Source of the DNA: Gracilibacillus halophilus YIM-C55.5
GTDB taxonomy: Bacteria > Bacillota > Bacilli > Bacillales > Amphibacillaceae
DNA: 53,251 nucleotides
NCBI RefSeq assembly: GCF_000359605.1
Contig: NZ_APML01000030.1
Coordinates: 1-53,251, forward strand
Direction: 5' to 3'
Shown here: positions 24,209 through 33,331 of the stretch, piece after piece
Layout: each line of letters starts with the position of its first letter
Numbering within the stretch: position 1 is the stretch's first letter
Notes under the pieces: generated by a model
Seen by the model: the letters and a program-made list of their open reading frames with translations, nothing else
Told to the model about the DNA's origin: nothing
Database searches by the model: none
Translations under genes and position numbers: made by a program

Positions 24209-25951
24209 TCATATATTGAGTTCCACTGGTAACCATCCTCTTACACTATTAATAAACCATATTCGGTCATATGCAGCTAGTTGATCAATAGGAATACTCT
24301 TTTCGATCACTCGTTTTTCACGCAGTAAGTGCTTTCGATAAATACCAGGAAGTAAACCATCTGTAATCGGTGGTGTAAAGAATGCACCATCCTTTTCAAC
24401 GACTAGGTTTCCGATCGTGAATTCAGTCGCCATACCTTGTGTGTTCCATAATAAACTGGTGAAAGTGTGATTCGGTCGATCGTTATCAACTTGGTTAATA
24501 TAATCGCGATGCGTCGTTTTATGATAGATGAACACATTGTCTTCATCGACTGGCTGTTTTGCTAACTGGGCCGTTATAATACTTCGAATCGGCTCAATTT
24601 TAGATATGGACGTTTCGATGGCACCATTTTCATATAACAACAATCGTACTTTCCATTCACTCGTTACATGTTTTCGCGCCAAATTTATGAGTTGATCTTT
24701 CACACGGCTGATTTGTAAATGAAATTGAAAATATCGAGCGGAATCACTCAGACGTTGTAAGTGCTCATCAAGGAGAGGGTAGGAACCTTCATGTAATAAC
24801 ATGGACTCCAATAAACAAAAGGTTGGTCGTTTTTGGTCCAAGATAGCCGCTTTTTGATATAATTCCTGTTGTTCGCTATAAGATGATGAATCCCAAGTAA
24901 CTCCGCCACCAGTACCATAAGTTGCGGTTTGATTCTCTTGATCAATCGTTACTGTTCGGATCGGAACATTAAATATGGCCTCGCGATTCGGTGAAATCCA
25001 ACCAATAGCGCCACAATACACATTGCGTGGAGTGGTTTCTAGAGCTTGAATATATTCCATGGTTTTTGCCTTGGGTGCACCCGTAATGGACCCGCATGGA
25101 AACAATGCTTGAAACCAATCATAAATGGTTAGCTGCGACTTTAATGTAGCGTGAATGGTCGAAGTCATTTGATGGACGGTCGGATAGGTTTCAATATCAA
25201 AAAGTTTTTCGACTTGAACAGACCCCCAATTTGCGATTTTCCCTACATCATTTCGTAATAAATCAACGATCATCACATTTTCAGCCCGTTCTTTTTCAGA
25301 ATGATAGAGTTTTTGTTTCTGATATTCATCTTCTTCTAATGTCTTGCCACGTTTACTTGTACCTTTCATCGGTTTTGTCATCAGCTGCCCATCTTTCACT
25401 TGAAAGAATAGTTCAGGTGAAGCTGAAAGAATATGATATCCTCCAATTTGTAAATACGCGCCATAATGAGCTTTTTGATTTTGCATGAGTTGTTGATATA
25501 AGGAATAACTATTCCCGGAGAAGTTGGCGTGTAACCGTGTCGTAAAGTTCACCTGGTATGTATCACCAAGTTGTATGGCTTGGTGAATACGACTGATCTT
25601 CTCGTTATATTCTTCATCTGACATCGTGTTTTGCCAATTACTCATTTCATAATCATTCGACTGTGGGTATGCTACTTGAGAACTGGGCTTGTCAAACACA
25701 CCAAACCATACTAATGGAAATTGGGATGAAGGATGCGCCTTATAATGGTTATGAAAAGCAGGTGCGGCCTCATATGACACAAAGCCAGCTACATAATAAC
25801 CACGATTGAGAGCTTGTTCGATTTCTTGAAAAATGGTTGTAACATCTGTTAGATCATTTGTTTGAAACACTTCTTGCGCATGAGAAAAACAAAGGGGAGC
25901 ATTCGTATCTTCATTGAAAGAAAAATCAAATTGTAAATATGTCTCTTTCAT
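24209..25951 (-). CDS. Aminodeoxychorismate synthase PabB fused to aminodeoxychorismate lyase PabC
   Basis: A 580-residue fusion for p-aminobenzoate, a folate precursor. The N-terminal two-thirds is a chorismate-binding PabB domain (MTKPMKGTSKRG, MIVDLLRNDVGKI, FPCGSITGAPKAKTME). From about residue 385, at LLESMLLHEG, a class IV PLP-dependent lyase domain follows. Together these turn chorismate into p-aminobenzoate using ammonia from a PabA glutaminase, which is not encoded nearby. The GGAGG ribosome site fixes ATG 25951; the frame is open further to 26032, without support for use. It appears to be a single-gene unit, divergent from the iron operon. Confidence 0.87.
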   Translation of the reverse strand: MKETYLQFDFSFNEDTNAPLCFSHAQEVFQTNDLTDVTTIFQEIEQALNRGYYVAGFVSYEAAPAFHNHYKAHPSSQFPLVWFGVFDKPSSQVAYPQSNDYEMSNWQNTMSDEEYNEKISRIHQAIQLGDTYQVNFTTRLHANFSGNSYSLYQQLMQNQKAHYGAYLQIGGYHILSASPELFFQVKDGQLMTKPMKGTSKRGKTLEEDEYQKQKLYHSEKERAENVMIVDLLRNDVGKIANWGSVQVEKLFDIETYPTVHQMTSTIHATLKSQLTIYDWFQALFPCGSITGAPKAKTMEYIQALETTPRNVYCGAIGWISPNREAIFNVPIRTVTIDQENQTATYGTGGGVTWDSSSYSEQQELYQKAAILDQKRPTFCLLESMLLHEGSYPLLDEHLQRLSDSARYFQFHLQISRVKDQLINLARKHVTSEWKVRLLLYENGAIETSISKIEPIRSIITAQLAKQPVDEDNVFIYHKTTHRDYINQVDNDRPNHTFTSLLWNTQGMATEFTIGNLVVEKDGAFFTPPITDGLLPGIYRKHLLREKRVIEKSIPIDQLAAYDRIWFINSVRGWLPVELNI

Positions 25952-26040
25952 TTTTGGCCTCCTGTAAAATACCTCTCTCGTTATTATACGGCTTTTGCCA
26001 TAAATATCAACGTCATTGAGAAAAATTTTCAATTAGATAG

Positions 26041-26103
26041 TTGACAGATTAACAAAATCTGCTATGATAATGTATATAGTAATTGATAATGATTTTCATT
26101 ATT
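26041..26103 (+). promoter_or_regulatory. Promoter and Fur box of the siderophore importer
   Basis: TTGACA (26041-26046), a 16-bp spacer and TATGAT (26063-26068) form the promoter. GATAATGATTTTCATTATT (26085-26103) matches 16 of 19 positions of the classical Fur box and lies over or just past the start site, so iron-loaded Fur would block transcription. This supports an iron role for the four genes downstream. Confidence 0.85.
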
Positions 26104-26140
26104 GATAATTTCATGAACTAGAAAGGCATAGGGTTAGGAT

Positions 26141-27090
26141 ATGAAGTTTTGGTACTTAATGGTACTGCTCATCCTATTATCAATCACTTCATTGTTTATT
26201 GGTGTGATTGATGTTGATATTCTTGACATTTTTCATTTAACGGATAGTCAATTAGACATTTTGTGGGTGAGTCGACTACCAAGGTTACTTAGTATAATTA
26301 TTGCAGGTATGAGTATGAGTATTTGCGGTTTAATTATGCAGCAGTTAAGTAGAAATAAATTTGTTTCACCTACGACGGCTGGGACGATGGATTCCGCTCG
26401 ATTGGGGATATTAGTAGCGTTGTTAGTATTTCCGACTGCTGGACCTGTTGAAAAAATGATGGTTGCTTTTGTATTTGCTTTACTAGGAACCTTCGTTTTT
26501 ATGAAAATACTTGACAAGGTCAAATTCAAAGATCCGATTTTTATTCCTTTAGTGGGGTTAATGTTTGGTAATATTGTGAGCTCGATAACGACATTTTTTG
26601 CTTATCAAAATGATTTAATTCAAAACATGTCTTCATGCTACAAGGAAACTTTGCCCTCATTATGCAAGGAAGATATGAAATGCTCTTTATTAGTGTGCCG
26701 CTTATTATTATTGCTTATCTATATGCCAATAAATTTACGATAGCAGGCATGGGAGAAGACTTTGCAACGAACTTAGGGCTACATCATCGTCGGGTCGTAA
26801 ATATTGGTTTAGTGATTGTAGCGATTATCACTGCTGTTGTCATTTTAACAGTCGGTATGATTCCATTTTTAGGGTTAATTATTCCGAATATCGTTACGAT
26901 TTATCAAGGCGATCATTTAAAACATAGTTTGCCACATACAGCCATGCTTGGTGCTGTTTTTGTATTAGCTTGTGACATTTTAGGTAGAATCATTATATTC
27001 CCATATGAAATAGCAATCGGTGTAACGGTAGGCGTAATCGGTAGTGGTATTTTCCTTTATTTAATTATGAGGAGATCTGCCTATGCATAA
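26141..27090 (+). CDS. yclN: Iron-siderophore ABC permease 1 (YclN-like), frameshifted
   Basis: A FecCD-type permease of about 316 residues resembling B. subtilis YclN, part of the petrobactin importer. The frame breaks at 26637: IQNMSS is followed in the intact family by W and LQGNFALIMQ, but here a G is missing from TCATG(G)CTA. The second part continues to LIMRRSAYA. Both parts are well conserved and the next three genes are intact, so a sequencing error or a very recent mutation is likely. It is the first gene after the Fur box and overlaps the next permease gene by 8 bases. Confidence 0.85.
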
Positions 27091-28030
27091 CCGTACGAAG
27101 TTACTACTTCTTGCAGTTATAGCTATGATTTTAATTGCCGTTTACGTGTTTGTAGGAATACCAGGGAATTGGGAATATATTTTACCGAGAAGAATGACAA
27201 GAGTGTTAGCTATCATCGTTACTGGCGCAGTTATTGCCATAGCTACTGTCGTCTTCCAAACGATTACGAATAATCGAATTTTAACACCGAGTGTCGTTGG
27301 GCTAGATTCTTTATATATGCTATTACAGACATTCGTTATCTTTGTGTTTGGTTCAACAAGTTTGATTGCGACGAATCCGAATTATAATTTTGCTTTATCT
27401 GTTGGATTAATGGTTGTATTTGCTTTTCTACTGTACCAATTATTATTTCGCAAACAACAAAATATTTATTTTCTACTATTAGTAGGTTTAGTGTTTGGGA
27501 CATTTTTTGGTAGTTTATCGTCATTTATGCAAGTGTTAATTGACCCTAACGAATTTATGGTCGTTCAAAACCGAATGTTTGCGAGTTTTAACAATGTCAA
27601 TACCGATATTTTATGGGTTTCGATTGGGTTAATTGTAGCAGTACTTGTTTATTTTCAACGATTCATGAAATATTTAGATGTCCTATCGTTAGGTAAAGAA
27701 CATGCAATCAATCTAGGAGTTCATTACGATTGGGTGGTCAAACGGCTATTGATTGTAATTGCTGTATTGATCTCGGTTGCTACAGCTATGGTCGGGCCAA
27801 TCATGTTTTTAGGCTTAATCGTTGCCAATGTTACATATGAGTTTATTCGAACATACCGACATACTTATCTATTGCTTGGCGCTTCAATTATTAGTGTGAT
27901 TGCTCTAGTTGGAGGTCAGATCATTGTCGATCGGATTTTCTCTTTTGCAACAACACTCAGTGTGATTATTAATTTCATTGGTGGTATCTATTTCCTATAC
28001 TTGATTTTAAAGGAGAATAAACAATGGTAG
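27083..28030 (+). CDS. yclO: Iron-siderophore ABC permease 2 (YclO-like)
   Basis: A 315-residue FecCD permease with about nine or ten helices and the conserved GPIMFLGLIVANVTYEF coupling segment. It pairs with the YclN-like subunit to form the membrane channel for a ferric catecholate siderophore, probably petrobactin by analogy. Its GAGGAGA ribosome site lies within the previous gene, and its stop overlaps the start of the ATPase gene, so the operon is tightly coupled. Confidence 0.87.
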   Translation: MHNRTKLLLLAVIAMILIAVYVFVGIPGNWEYILPRRMTRVLAIIVTGAVIAIATVVFQTITNNRILTPSVVGLDSLYMLLQTFVIFVFGSTSLIATNPNYNFALSVGLMVVFAFLLYQLLFRKQQNIYFLLLVGLVFGTFFGSLSSFMQVLIDPNEFMVVQNRMFASFNNVNTDILWVSIGLIVAVLVYFQRFMKYLDVLSLGKEHAINLGVHYDWVVKRLLIVIAVLISVATAMVGPIMFLGLIVANVTYEFIRTYRHTYLLLGASIISVIALVGGQIIVDRIFSFATTLSVIINFIGGIYFLYLILKENKQW

Positions 28031-28782
28031 AAGCTAAAGAAATAACGAAAAAATATGGTGATACAGCAGTTGTTGATCAAGTATCGGTGTCCATTCCTAA
28101 AGGAAAGATCACTTCTTTCATTGGGCCTAATGGTGCAGGGAAAAGTACGCTGTTATCGATCGTTAGTCGGCTCATATCAAAAGATGAAGGCGAAGTAGAA
28201 ATCGATGGGGAAGAAATTTCTACTGTAAAAAGTAATTCACTGGCGAAAAAAGTATCAATTCTTCGCCAGTCGAATCATTTAAACGTACGTCTTACCGTAC
28301 GAGAGCTCGTTGGCTTTGGTCGATTTCCGTATTCGCAAGGACGATTAACGAAAGAAGATGAGAAATTTGTTCAACAGGCCATCGAATATATGGAATTAAC
28401 CGAGATGGAAGATAAGTTTCTTGATCAATTAAGTGGCGGGCAAAAACAACGGGCATTTATTGCCATGGTGATTGCTCAGGATACCGATTATATTTTGTTA
28501 GATGAACCATTGAATAATTTGGATATGAAACATGCGGTACAAATTATGAAAGTATTACACCGCCTTGTTCGAGAGTTAGGTAAAACAGTTGTGATCGTGA
28601 TCCACGATGTGAATTTTGCTTCTGTTTATTCTGACTATATCGTGGCATTAAAAGAAGGAAAAATTGTTCATCAAGGTGCAAAAGATGACATGATTAGTAA
28701 GGAAGTATTGCGAGATGTATATGATATGGATATTAATATCCATGATATTGACCAATGTAAGATTTGTTTATATTTTAAATAA
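28024..28782 (+). CDS. yclP: Iron-siderophore ABC ATPase (YclP-like)
   Basis: A 252-residue FepC-type ATPase with Walker A GPNGAGKSTL, signature LSGGQKQRAFIA, Walker B YILLDEPLNNLD and switch His in VIHDVNFAS. Length and order match yclP. It energises import by the two permeases encoded upstream. Two Cys near the C-terminus (DQCKICLYF) are unremarkable. Confidence 0.88.
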   Translation: MVEAKEITKKYGDTAVVDQVSVSIPKGKITSFIGPNGAGKSTLLSIVSRLISKDEGEVEIDGEEISTVKSNSLAKKVSILRQSNHLNVRLTVRELVGFGRFPYSQGRLTKEDEKFVQQAIEYMELTEMEDKFLDQLSGGQKQRAFIAMVIAQDTDYILLDEPLNNLDMKHAVQIMKVLHRLVRELGKTVVIVIHDVNFASVYSDYIVALKEGKIVHQGAKDDMISKEVLRDVYDMDINIHDIDQCKICLYFK

Positions 28783-28901
28783 TTTTTGTTACATTGATGG
28801 ATTTTCCTACATAAGCCTATTGGGCCCTTGTGAATAAATAGGTGCAAATGGAAGACCATCTTGTAAATAGATTTCACTACATTTTTAAAGGGGGAAGAAT
28901 C

Positions 28902-29888
28902 ATGAAAAAAATATATAGTTTGATCCTATTGTTAGCGATCAGTATGTTTGTCGTTGCTTGTGGTAATGACTCTGGAGGAGATTCAGAAGCGAATGCAGAA
29001 GCTGAAGGAAATGAAACAGAAAATCAAGAACAACAGGAGGAAGAAACGCCTGCAGAAATAGAGGTGGAACATGAGTTAGACACGACAACCGTACCTACGA
29101 ATCCAGAGAATGTAGTCGTGTTTGATATGGGTACATTAGAAACGTTAGATGAACTAGGTGTTGATGTTGCTGCAGTACCAAAAGAAAACTTACCACCACA
29201 TTTAAGTCAATATGATAGTGATGAATACAAAAATGCTGGTACTTTATTTGAACCAGACTTCGAAACATTAGCGACAGTAGACCCTGATTTAATTATTATT
29301 TCTGGTCGTACTTCAGAAGTATATGAAGATTTGGCTGAATTAGCACCGACGATTTATATGGGTGTTGATACAGAGAATTATATGGAGTCATTTGAATCCA
29401 ATGTGACAACACTTGGACAAATTTTCACAAAAGAAGATGAAGCAGAACAGGCATTAACCGAAATTAACGATTCCATTACAGCATTACAAGAAAAGGCAGA
29501 TGCAATGGAAGGTAATGGATTGGTGATTTTAACAAATGAAGGAGGCGTCAGCGCTTTTGGTGCTGGATCTCGATTTGGTATTATTCACGATGTATTCGGC
29601 GTACCAGAAGCTGATGAAAGTATTGATGTATCGACCCATGGTCAGAATGTGAGTTTTGAATATTTAGCTGAAACGAACCCAGATTATCTATTTGTTATTG
29701 ATCGTAATACTGTTGTTGGCGGTGAAGCTAGTGCAGAGAAAACACTAGATAATGAGTTAGTAAATGAAACCACTGCTGCTCAAAATGATCAAATTACCTA
29801 TTTAGACCCATATTACTGGTATGTATCAGGCGGTGGCTTAACATCTGTTAAAGAAATGGTCAATGAAGTGTCAGAAGGACTTGAATAA
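28902..29888 (+). CDS. yclQ: Siderophore-binding lipoprotein (YclQ-like)
   Basis: A 328-residue lipoprotein, lipobox VVAC with Cys20, an acidic Asn/Glu linker, then a class III (FepB/YclQ-type) binding domain (ENVVVFDMGTLETLDELGV, and WYVSGGGLTSVKEM near the end). It captures the ferric siderophore outside the membrane. The GGGGGA ribosome site selects ATG 28902; an open frame begins earlier, at 28842. A 119-bp gap separates it from the ATPase. A strong terminator follows. Confidence 0.88.
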   Translation: MKKIYSLILLLAISMFVVACGNDSGGDSEANAEAEGNETENQEQQEEETPAEIEVEHELDTTTVPTNPENVVVFDMGTLETLDELGVDVAAVPKENLPPHLSQYDSDEYKNAGTLFEPDFETLATVDPDLIIISGRTSEVYEDLAELAPTIYMGVDTENYMESFESNVTTLGQIFTKEDEAEQALTEINDSITALQEKADAMEGNGLVILTNEGGVSAFGAGSRFGIIHDVFGVPEADESIDVSTHGQNVSFEYLAETNPDYLFVIDRNTVVGGEASAEKTLDNELVNETTAAQNDQITYLDPYYWYVSGGGLTSVKEMVNEVSEGLE

Positions 29889-29900
29889 AAAGTAAAGCTA

Positions 29901-29948
29901 AATGGGGGTAACATGTTTAAAATAGACATGTTATCCCCATTATTTTTA
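29901..29948 (+). terminator. Terminator of the siderophore operon
   Basis: AATGGGGGTAACATGT pairs with ACATGTTATCCCCATT, followed by ATTTTTATT. The stem is long and strong, and it ends the iron operon. Confidence 0.85.
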
Positions 29949-30142
29949 TTTAGAGAGTGATACGCAAACGAATGAAATAGATTGCGTATCATCGTTAAAC
30001 AACTAAACTTATAAGATAGTCTTCGACAAAAAATGAATAAAATACCTGATTAGTATTGTGTTTATTCAATCTATTCGGTAATATGAGTTATAAGGACTAA
30101 TTATATATTACTAATTTACCAAATAGAGATAGGAGAATAGAC

Positions 30143-30607
30143 ATGACGACATCAGAAGTGAGTATGAATGAAATCATTAAGGAACTTTATAATGGCTCGG
30201 TTCAGTCGATAAAAAGTGTAGTACCTGTTGAACATGAATTTGACGCTCCCAAAATGACAACAAATCCATTACAAGTAGAGTACGGCGTTTTAATTGGCTA
30301 TAGTGGTAGTTTTAAAGGTGACCTTTTAATTGAAGCTAGTCACGATGTATTTAGTAAGATTGGCGAGGCACTTTATGGGATGCAGATTTCTGATGATATG
30401 CTCGATTCGTTTTCTGGTGAGCTAGGTAACATGCTAGCTGGGGGATTATCGACTCATTTGGCTGACAAAGGAATTGACACTGATATTACACATCCAACAG
30501 TGATTAGTGGGGACGCGAAATTAACAGGATTCAAACGAGTATTAGAAGTAGAAATTCGCTATCAAAATATCGGTGCAATGAAAATGTCATTACTCTTAAA
30601 TCAATAA
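30143..30607 (+). CDS. cheX: CheX-like chemotaxis phosphatase
   Basis: A 154-residue CheC/CheX/FliY-superfamily protein. The phosphatase signature E-x-x-N is present once (Glu93 and Asn96 in FSGELGNMLAGG), the pattern of CheX, which dephosphorylates CheY-P as a dimer. It is the first gene of a three-gene set with cheW and cheY. An AGGAG ribosome site precedes the ATG. The 254-bp region upstream contains an inverted TGAATAAA/TTTATTCA (about 30032-30068) but no sigma-D promoter that I can recognise. Confidence 0.8.
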   Translation: MTTSEVSMNEIIKELYNGSVQSIKSVVPVEHEFDAPKMTTNPLQVEYGVLIGYSGSFKGDLLIEASHDVFSKIGEALYGMQISDDMLDSFSGELGNMLAGGLSTHLADKGIDTDITHPTVISGDAKLTGFKRVLEVEIRYQNIGAMKMSLLLNQ

Positions 30608-30636
30608 ATGAAACCGAAAAGGGTAGGTGAACAAAA

Positions 30637-31104
30637 ATGGAAGAAGTATTAACAAAGACGATTATTTTTAAATTGAATGGACAAGAATATGGGGCAAATA
30701 TTGACCAAATCAGAGCGATTGAGCGTCTAGATGAGATCGTCAATATTCCACAATCATCTGATTTTATTAAAGGAATTATGAACCTTCGAGGTAGTGTGAC
30801 ACCAATTATTGATTTACGAACTCGCTTAGGAATGAATGAAGCAGAACCGACTGAACAAACGCGAATATTAATTGCCCATGTCCAAGAAGTGCAAGTTGGA
30901 TTTATTGTTGATGAAGCGACAGATGTGATTGATATTCCGCCTGAGGTTGTTGAAGATGCACCTGAATTGGTAACAGGTGTCGATTATCATTACATAAAAG
31001 GTGTGGCTAAGTTAGAAGATCGCGGGATGTTGTTGTTATTAAATTTAGATCATGTTTTGAATTTAGATGAAATTGACGAAGTAAAACAAGTAGCCAAAGA
31101 GTAA
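30637..31104 (+). CDS. cheW: CheW-like chemotaxis coupling protein
   Basis: A 155-residue single CheW domain (IIFKLNGQEYGANIDQI at the start, GIMNLRGSVTPIIDL in the middle). It lacks the receiver domain that would make it CheV. CheW couples receptors to the CheA kinase. It lies 29 bp after cheX and 19 bp before cheY. It may be a second CheW beside the one expected in the main flagellar cluster, which is not in the window. Confidence 0.85.
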   Translation: MEEVLTKTIIFKLNGQEYGANIDQIRAIERLDEIVNIPQSSDFIKGIMNLRGSVTPIIDLRTRLGMNEAEPTEQTRILIAHVQEVQVGFIVDEATDVIDIPPEVVEDAPELVTGVDYHYIKGVAKLEDRGMLLLLNLDHVLNLDEIDEVKQVAKE

Positions 31105-31123
31105 ATAATTGGAGGTAAGTGAC

Positions 31124-31480
31124 ATGGCACAAGTATTAATTGTAGATGATGCAGCATTTATGCGCATGCAATTAAAAAATATTTTTACAAATTTAGGTCA
31201 TGAAGTTGTCGGTGAAGCAGAAAATGGCCAACAAGCTGCAGAAATGTATGAAGAATTACAACCAGATTTAGTATCAATGGATATTACGATGCCTGAGATG
31301 AATGGTGTCGATGCGACAAAGGAAATTAAGGGAAAAGATAGTAATGCAACGATTGTGATGTGTTCAGCGATGGGACAACAACAAATGGTACTCGATGCGA
31401 TTAAAGCAGGTGCCACTGATTTTATTGTAAAACCATTCACAGAAGAGCGCGTAAAAGAAACCATTGAAAAAATCTTTTAA
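31124..31480 (+). CDS. cheY: CheY-like single-domain response regulator
   Basis: A 118-residue receiver-only protein with acidic pocket Asp8/Asp9, phospho-acceptor Asp53 in VSMDITMPEMNG, and the conserved Lys in FIVKPF. Without an output domain it must act by binding a partner such as the flagellar switch, or as a phosphate sink. The ribosome site TGGAGGT selects ATG 31124. The neighbouring CheX could be its dedicated phosphatase. Confidence 0.88.
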   Translation: MAQVLIVDDAAFMRMQLKNIFTNLGHEVVGEAENGQQAAEMYEELQPDLVSMDITMPEMNGVDATKEIKGKDSNATIVMCSAMGQQQMVLDAIKAGATDFIVKPFTEERVKETIEKIF

Positions 31481-31486
31481 TTAACC

Positions 31487-31527
31487 GGGACGTGACCTTC
31501 CATAGGTATCACGTCCCTATTAGTTTT
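31487..31527. terminator. Bidirectional terminator after the chemotaxis cassette
   Basis: GGGACGTGA (31487-31495) pairs with TCACGTCCC (31509-31517), followed by a T-rich tract to 31527. It lies between convergent genes. Confidence 0.8.
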
Positions 31528-32161
31528 TGCTTGTTTCAAACGATTTATTTGTGGATGGTTTTGTTTTGATTGCGACGATATAAGGCCTAAACCACTGAAT
31601 AATCACACCTGAAAATAAAGCATTAATCAATGTTCCAACACCAACTGCCCCATTAAAAGCAAGCGCAATGATAACTAAAATAATACTTATTAAGGCACGT
31701 GATATACTTAAGGACCATGATGTTTTATCAGACAGAATCACCATTGTACGATCCATTGGGTTGGGAGCAAAATTCGATTCAAGATATACGGCAACACCAA
31801 CGCCTGTAAGTATAATGCCGAATAGTAATAGAATCCATTGTTCGATGATTAGAGTAGGTGTGAGCCAGTTCCCTTGGATCCACAACCAACTGTCAATCCC
31901 AATCCCAGTAAAAACAGAAGTCAGTAATGCGAATAATTCAGGTTTCGTTCGACTGGTTATGGCGTTAATGAGAACAAATGTAAAACCGACAATGATTTCC
32001 CAGCTGCCAATTGATAAACCAATTGTCCGATAAAGTCCAACTAATAACGCATCAAAAGGAGAAGTCCCTAACATGGATTGAATCGTTAATGATATTCCAA
32101 GTGTAAGAATAATGATCCCTACTATATAATAATGAAATCCTTTATGCAGTAATTTTATCAT
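31520..32161 (-). CDS. YczE/YyaS-family membrane protein
   Basis: A 213-residue membrane protein with five or six predicted helices. The family features are TLGISLTIQSMLGTSPFDAL near helix 1 and the LESNFAPNPMDRTM loop later. B. subtilis YczE is required for lipopeptide production, but the general role of the family is unknown. It stands alone, convergent with cheY and followed by the germination operon on the same strand. Confidence 0.7.
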   Translation of the reverse strand: MIKLLHKGFHYYIVGIIILTLGISLTIQSMLGTSPFDALLVGLYRTIGLSIGSWEIIVGFTFVLINAITSRTKPELFALLTSVFTGIGIDSWLWIQGNWLTPTLIIEQWILLLFGIILTGVGVAVYLESNFAPNPMDRTMVILSDKTSWSLSISRALISIILVIIALAFNGAVGVGTLINALFSGVIIQWFRPYIVAIKTKPSTNKSFETSKN

Positions 32162-32230
32162 CCGTTTCCCTCTCTCTAGTAGACACTCACTTGCTATACT
32201 ATAACAAAAAATGGAGCAGCTTGGAATAGA

Positions 32231-33331
32231 TTATTCTTCGGTTATATTGGATTGTTCCAGATTGATAGTGATGTTCGCTTTGATGTCTGTATCAGGATAA
32301 CGCTCTTTCCAAGTTTTTGCACGCCAATCACGAAAAGTTGCCTTGGCAGAAGTGCCCATCATTAAGGGGTCAATTTCTAGTTCTTGAAATAACGTGATCA
32401 ATTGTGCAGCTTCTTCTTTTAGTTTTTTGGAGATCGCTTGTTCAAGCCTATTTTTTTCTTTGATCGTATTCAATTTGACTTTATTGGTTTCTGTTAGTAT
32501 TCCTGTAACATTTACCTCAATCTCTCCTTTATCTTTTGTTATCCATCGTTTTTGTTCTTTTGAGTTGATGGAACTAATGGTAATAAATGTGTCTTTTTCT
32601 TCCCAAAAGAATTGATAAGTGTTGTCTTTTGTAGGTTGATACAAAATGGTAAATAAAAAGAATTGATCATAATGGATTTGATCAACCATTTTATCATCTT
32701 TAAATAAAGCAATTCCTGTAATATTCAGTGAAGATTCATCGGGATCATATTGTACAATCGGTAAGAACGGATCCATCCCCTCACCAGTCAATCGGTAATT
32801 AAAGTCATGCAAGTTGATGCGTGGTATGTTCTTTTTTGTGTTGCTTTTAATTAATCGATCAAGATAGCGAGGTAAGGTTTGTTCCACATTGATTTGTTGC
32901 TTCAATAGAGACTGAGCCTCACCTTGAGCGATTGCTAAATGAAGCCCGCGTCCAATCACAGGATTTTCGTTAATGCCATATAAGATATCTTGTACCCCTT
33001 TTTTTGCTAATTCTTCACCAAATAAAATGTTTAATAGTGTTCCTTGTTCAACTGGTTTCGGTGTTTTCGTTTCAATTTTGGAACGAATGCTCTCAACAGT
33101 TTTCCCCTCAGCACTGTAACTAACATGTTGTCGCATATTTTTTTCTTCGCTACTCCCATATAAAGGGGCAACGGCTGTACCCATATATTGTTGATTAGTT
33201 GAATCCCAATCATAACCAGCGCTCATGACAAGTTCAATATCATCGATAATTTCTGTTTGGATACACCCACTTAAAATCGTGATTAATCCCATGGAAGCTA
33301 TCAACACGCATCGGAAGTTAATGGTTTTCAT
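32231..33331 (-). CDS. Spore germination lipoprotein, Ger(x)C family
   Basis: A 366-residue lipoprotein with lipobox LSGC at Cys23, the C-subunit of a GerA-type nutrient germinant receptor in the inner spore membrane. The family N-terminus (IELVMSAGYDW) and the C-terminal domain with IDPLMMGTSAKATFRDWRAK (where the W/Y position is normal) are visible. The start overlaps the end of the B-subunit gene by 14 bases. The gene order A-B-C and the promoter upstream support a complete receptor operon. Confidence 0.87.
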   Translation of the reverse strand: MKTINFRCVLIASMGLITILSGCIQTEIIDDIELVMSAGYDWDSTNQQYMGTAVAPLYGSSEEKNMRQHVSYSAEGKTVESIRSKIETKTPKPVEQGTLLNILFGEELAKKGVQDILYGINENPVIGRGLHLAIAQGEAQSLLKQQINVEQTLPRYLDRLIKSNTKKNIPRINLHDFNYRLTGEGMDPFLPIVQYDPDESSLNITGIALFKDDKMVDQIHYDQFFLFTILYQPTKDNTYQFFWEEKDTFITISSINSKEQKRWITKDKGEIEVNVTGILTETNKVKLNTIKEKNRLEQAISKKLKEEAAQLITLFQELEIDPLMMGTSAKATFRDWRAKTWKERYPDTDIKANITINLEQSNITEE

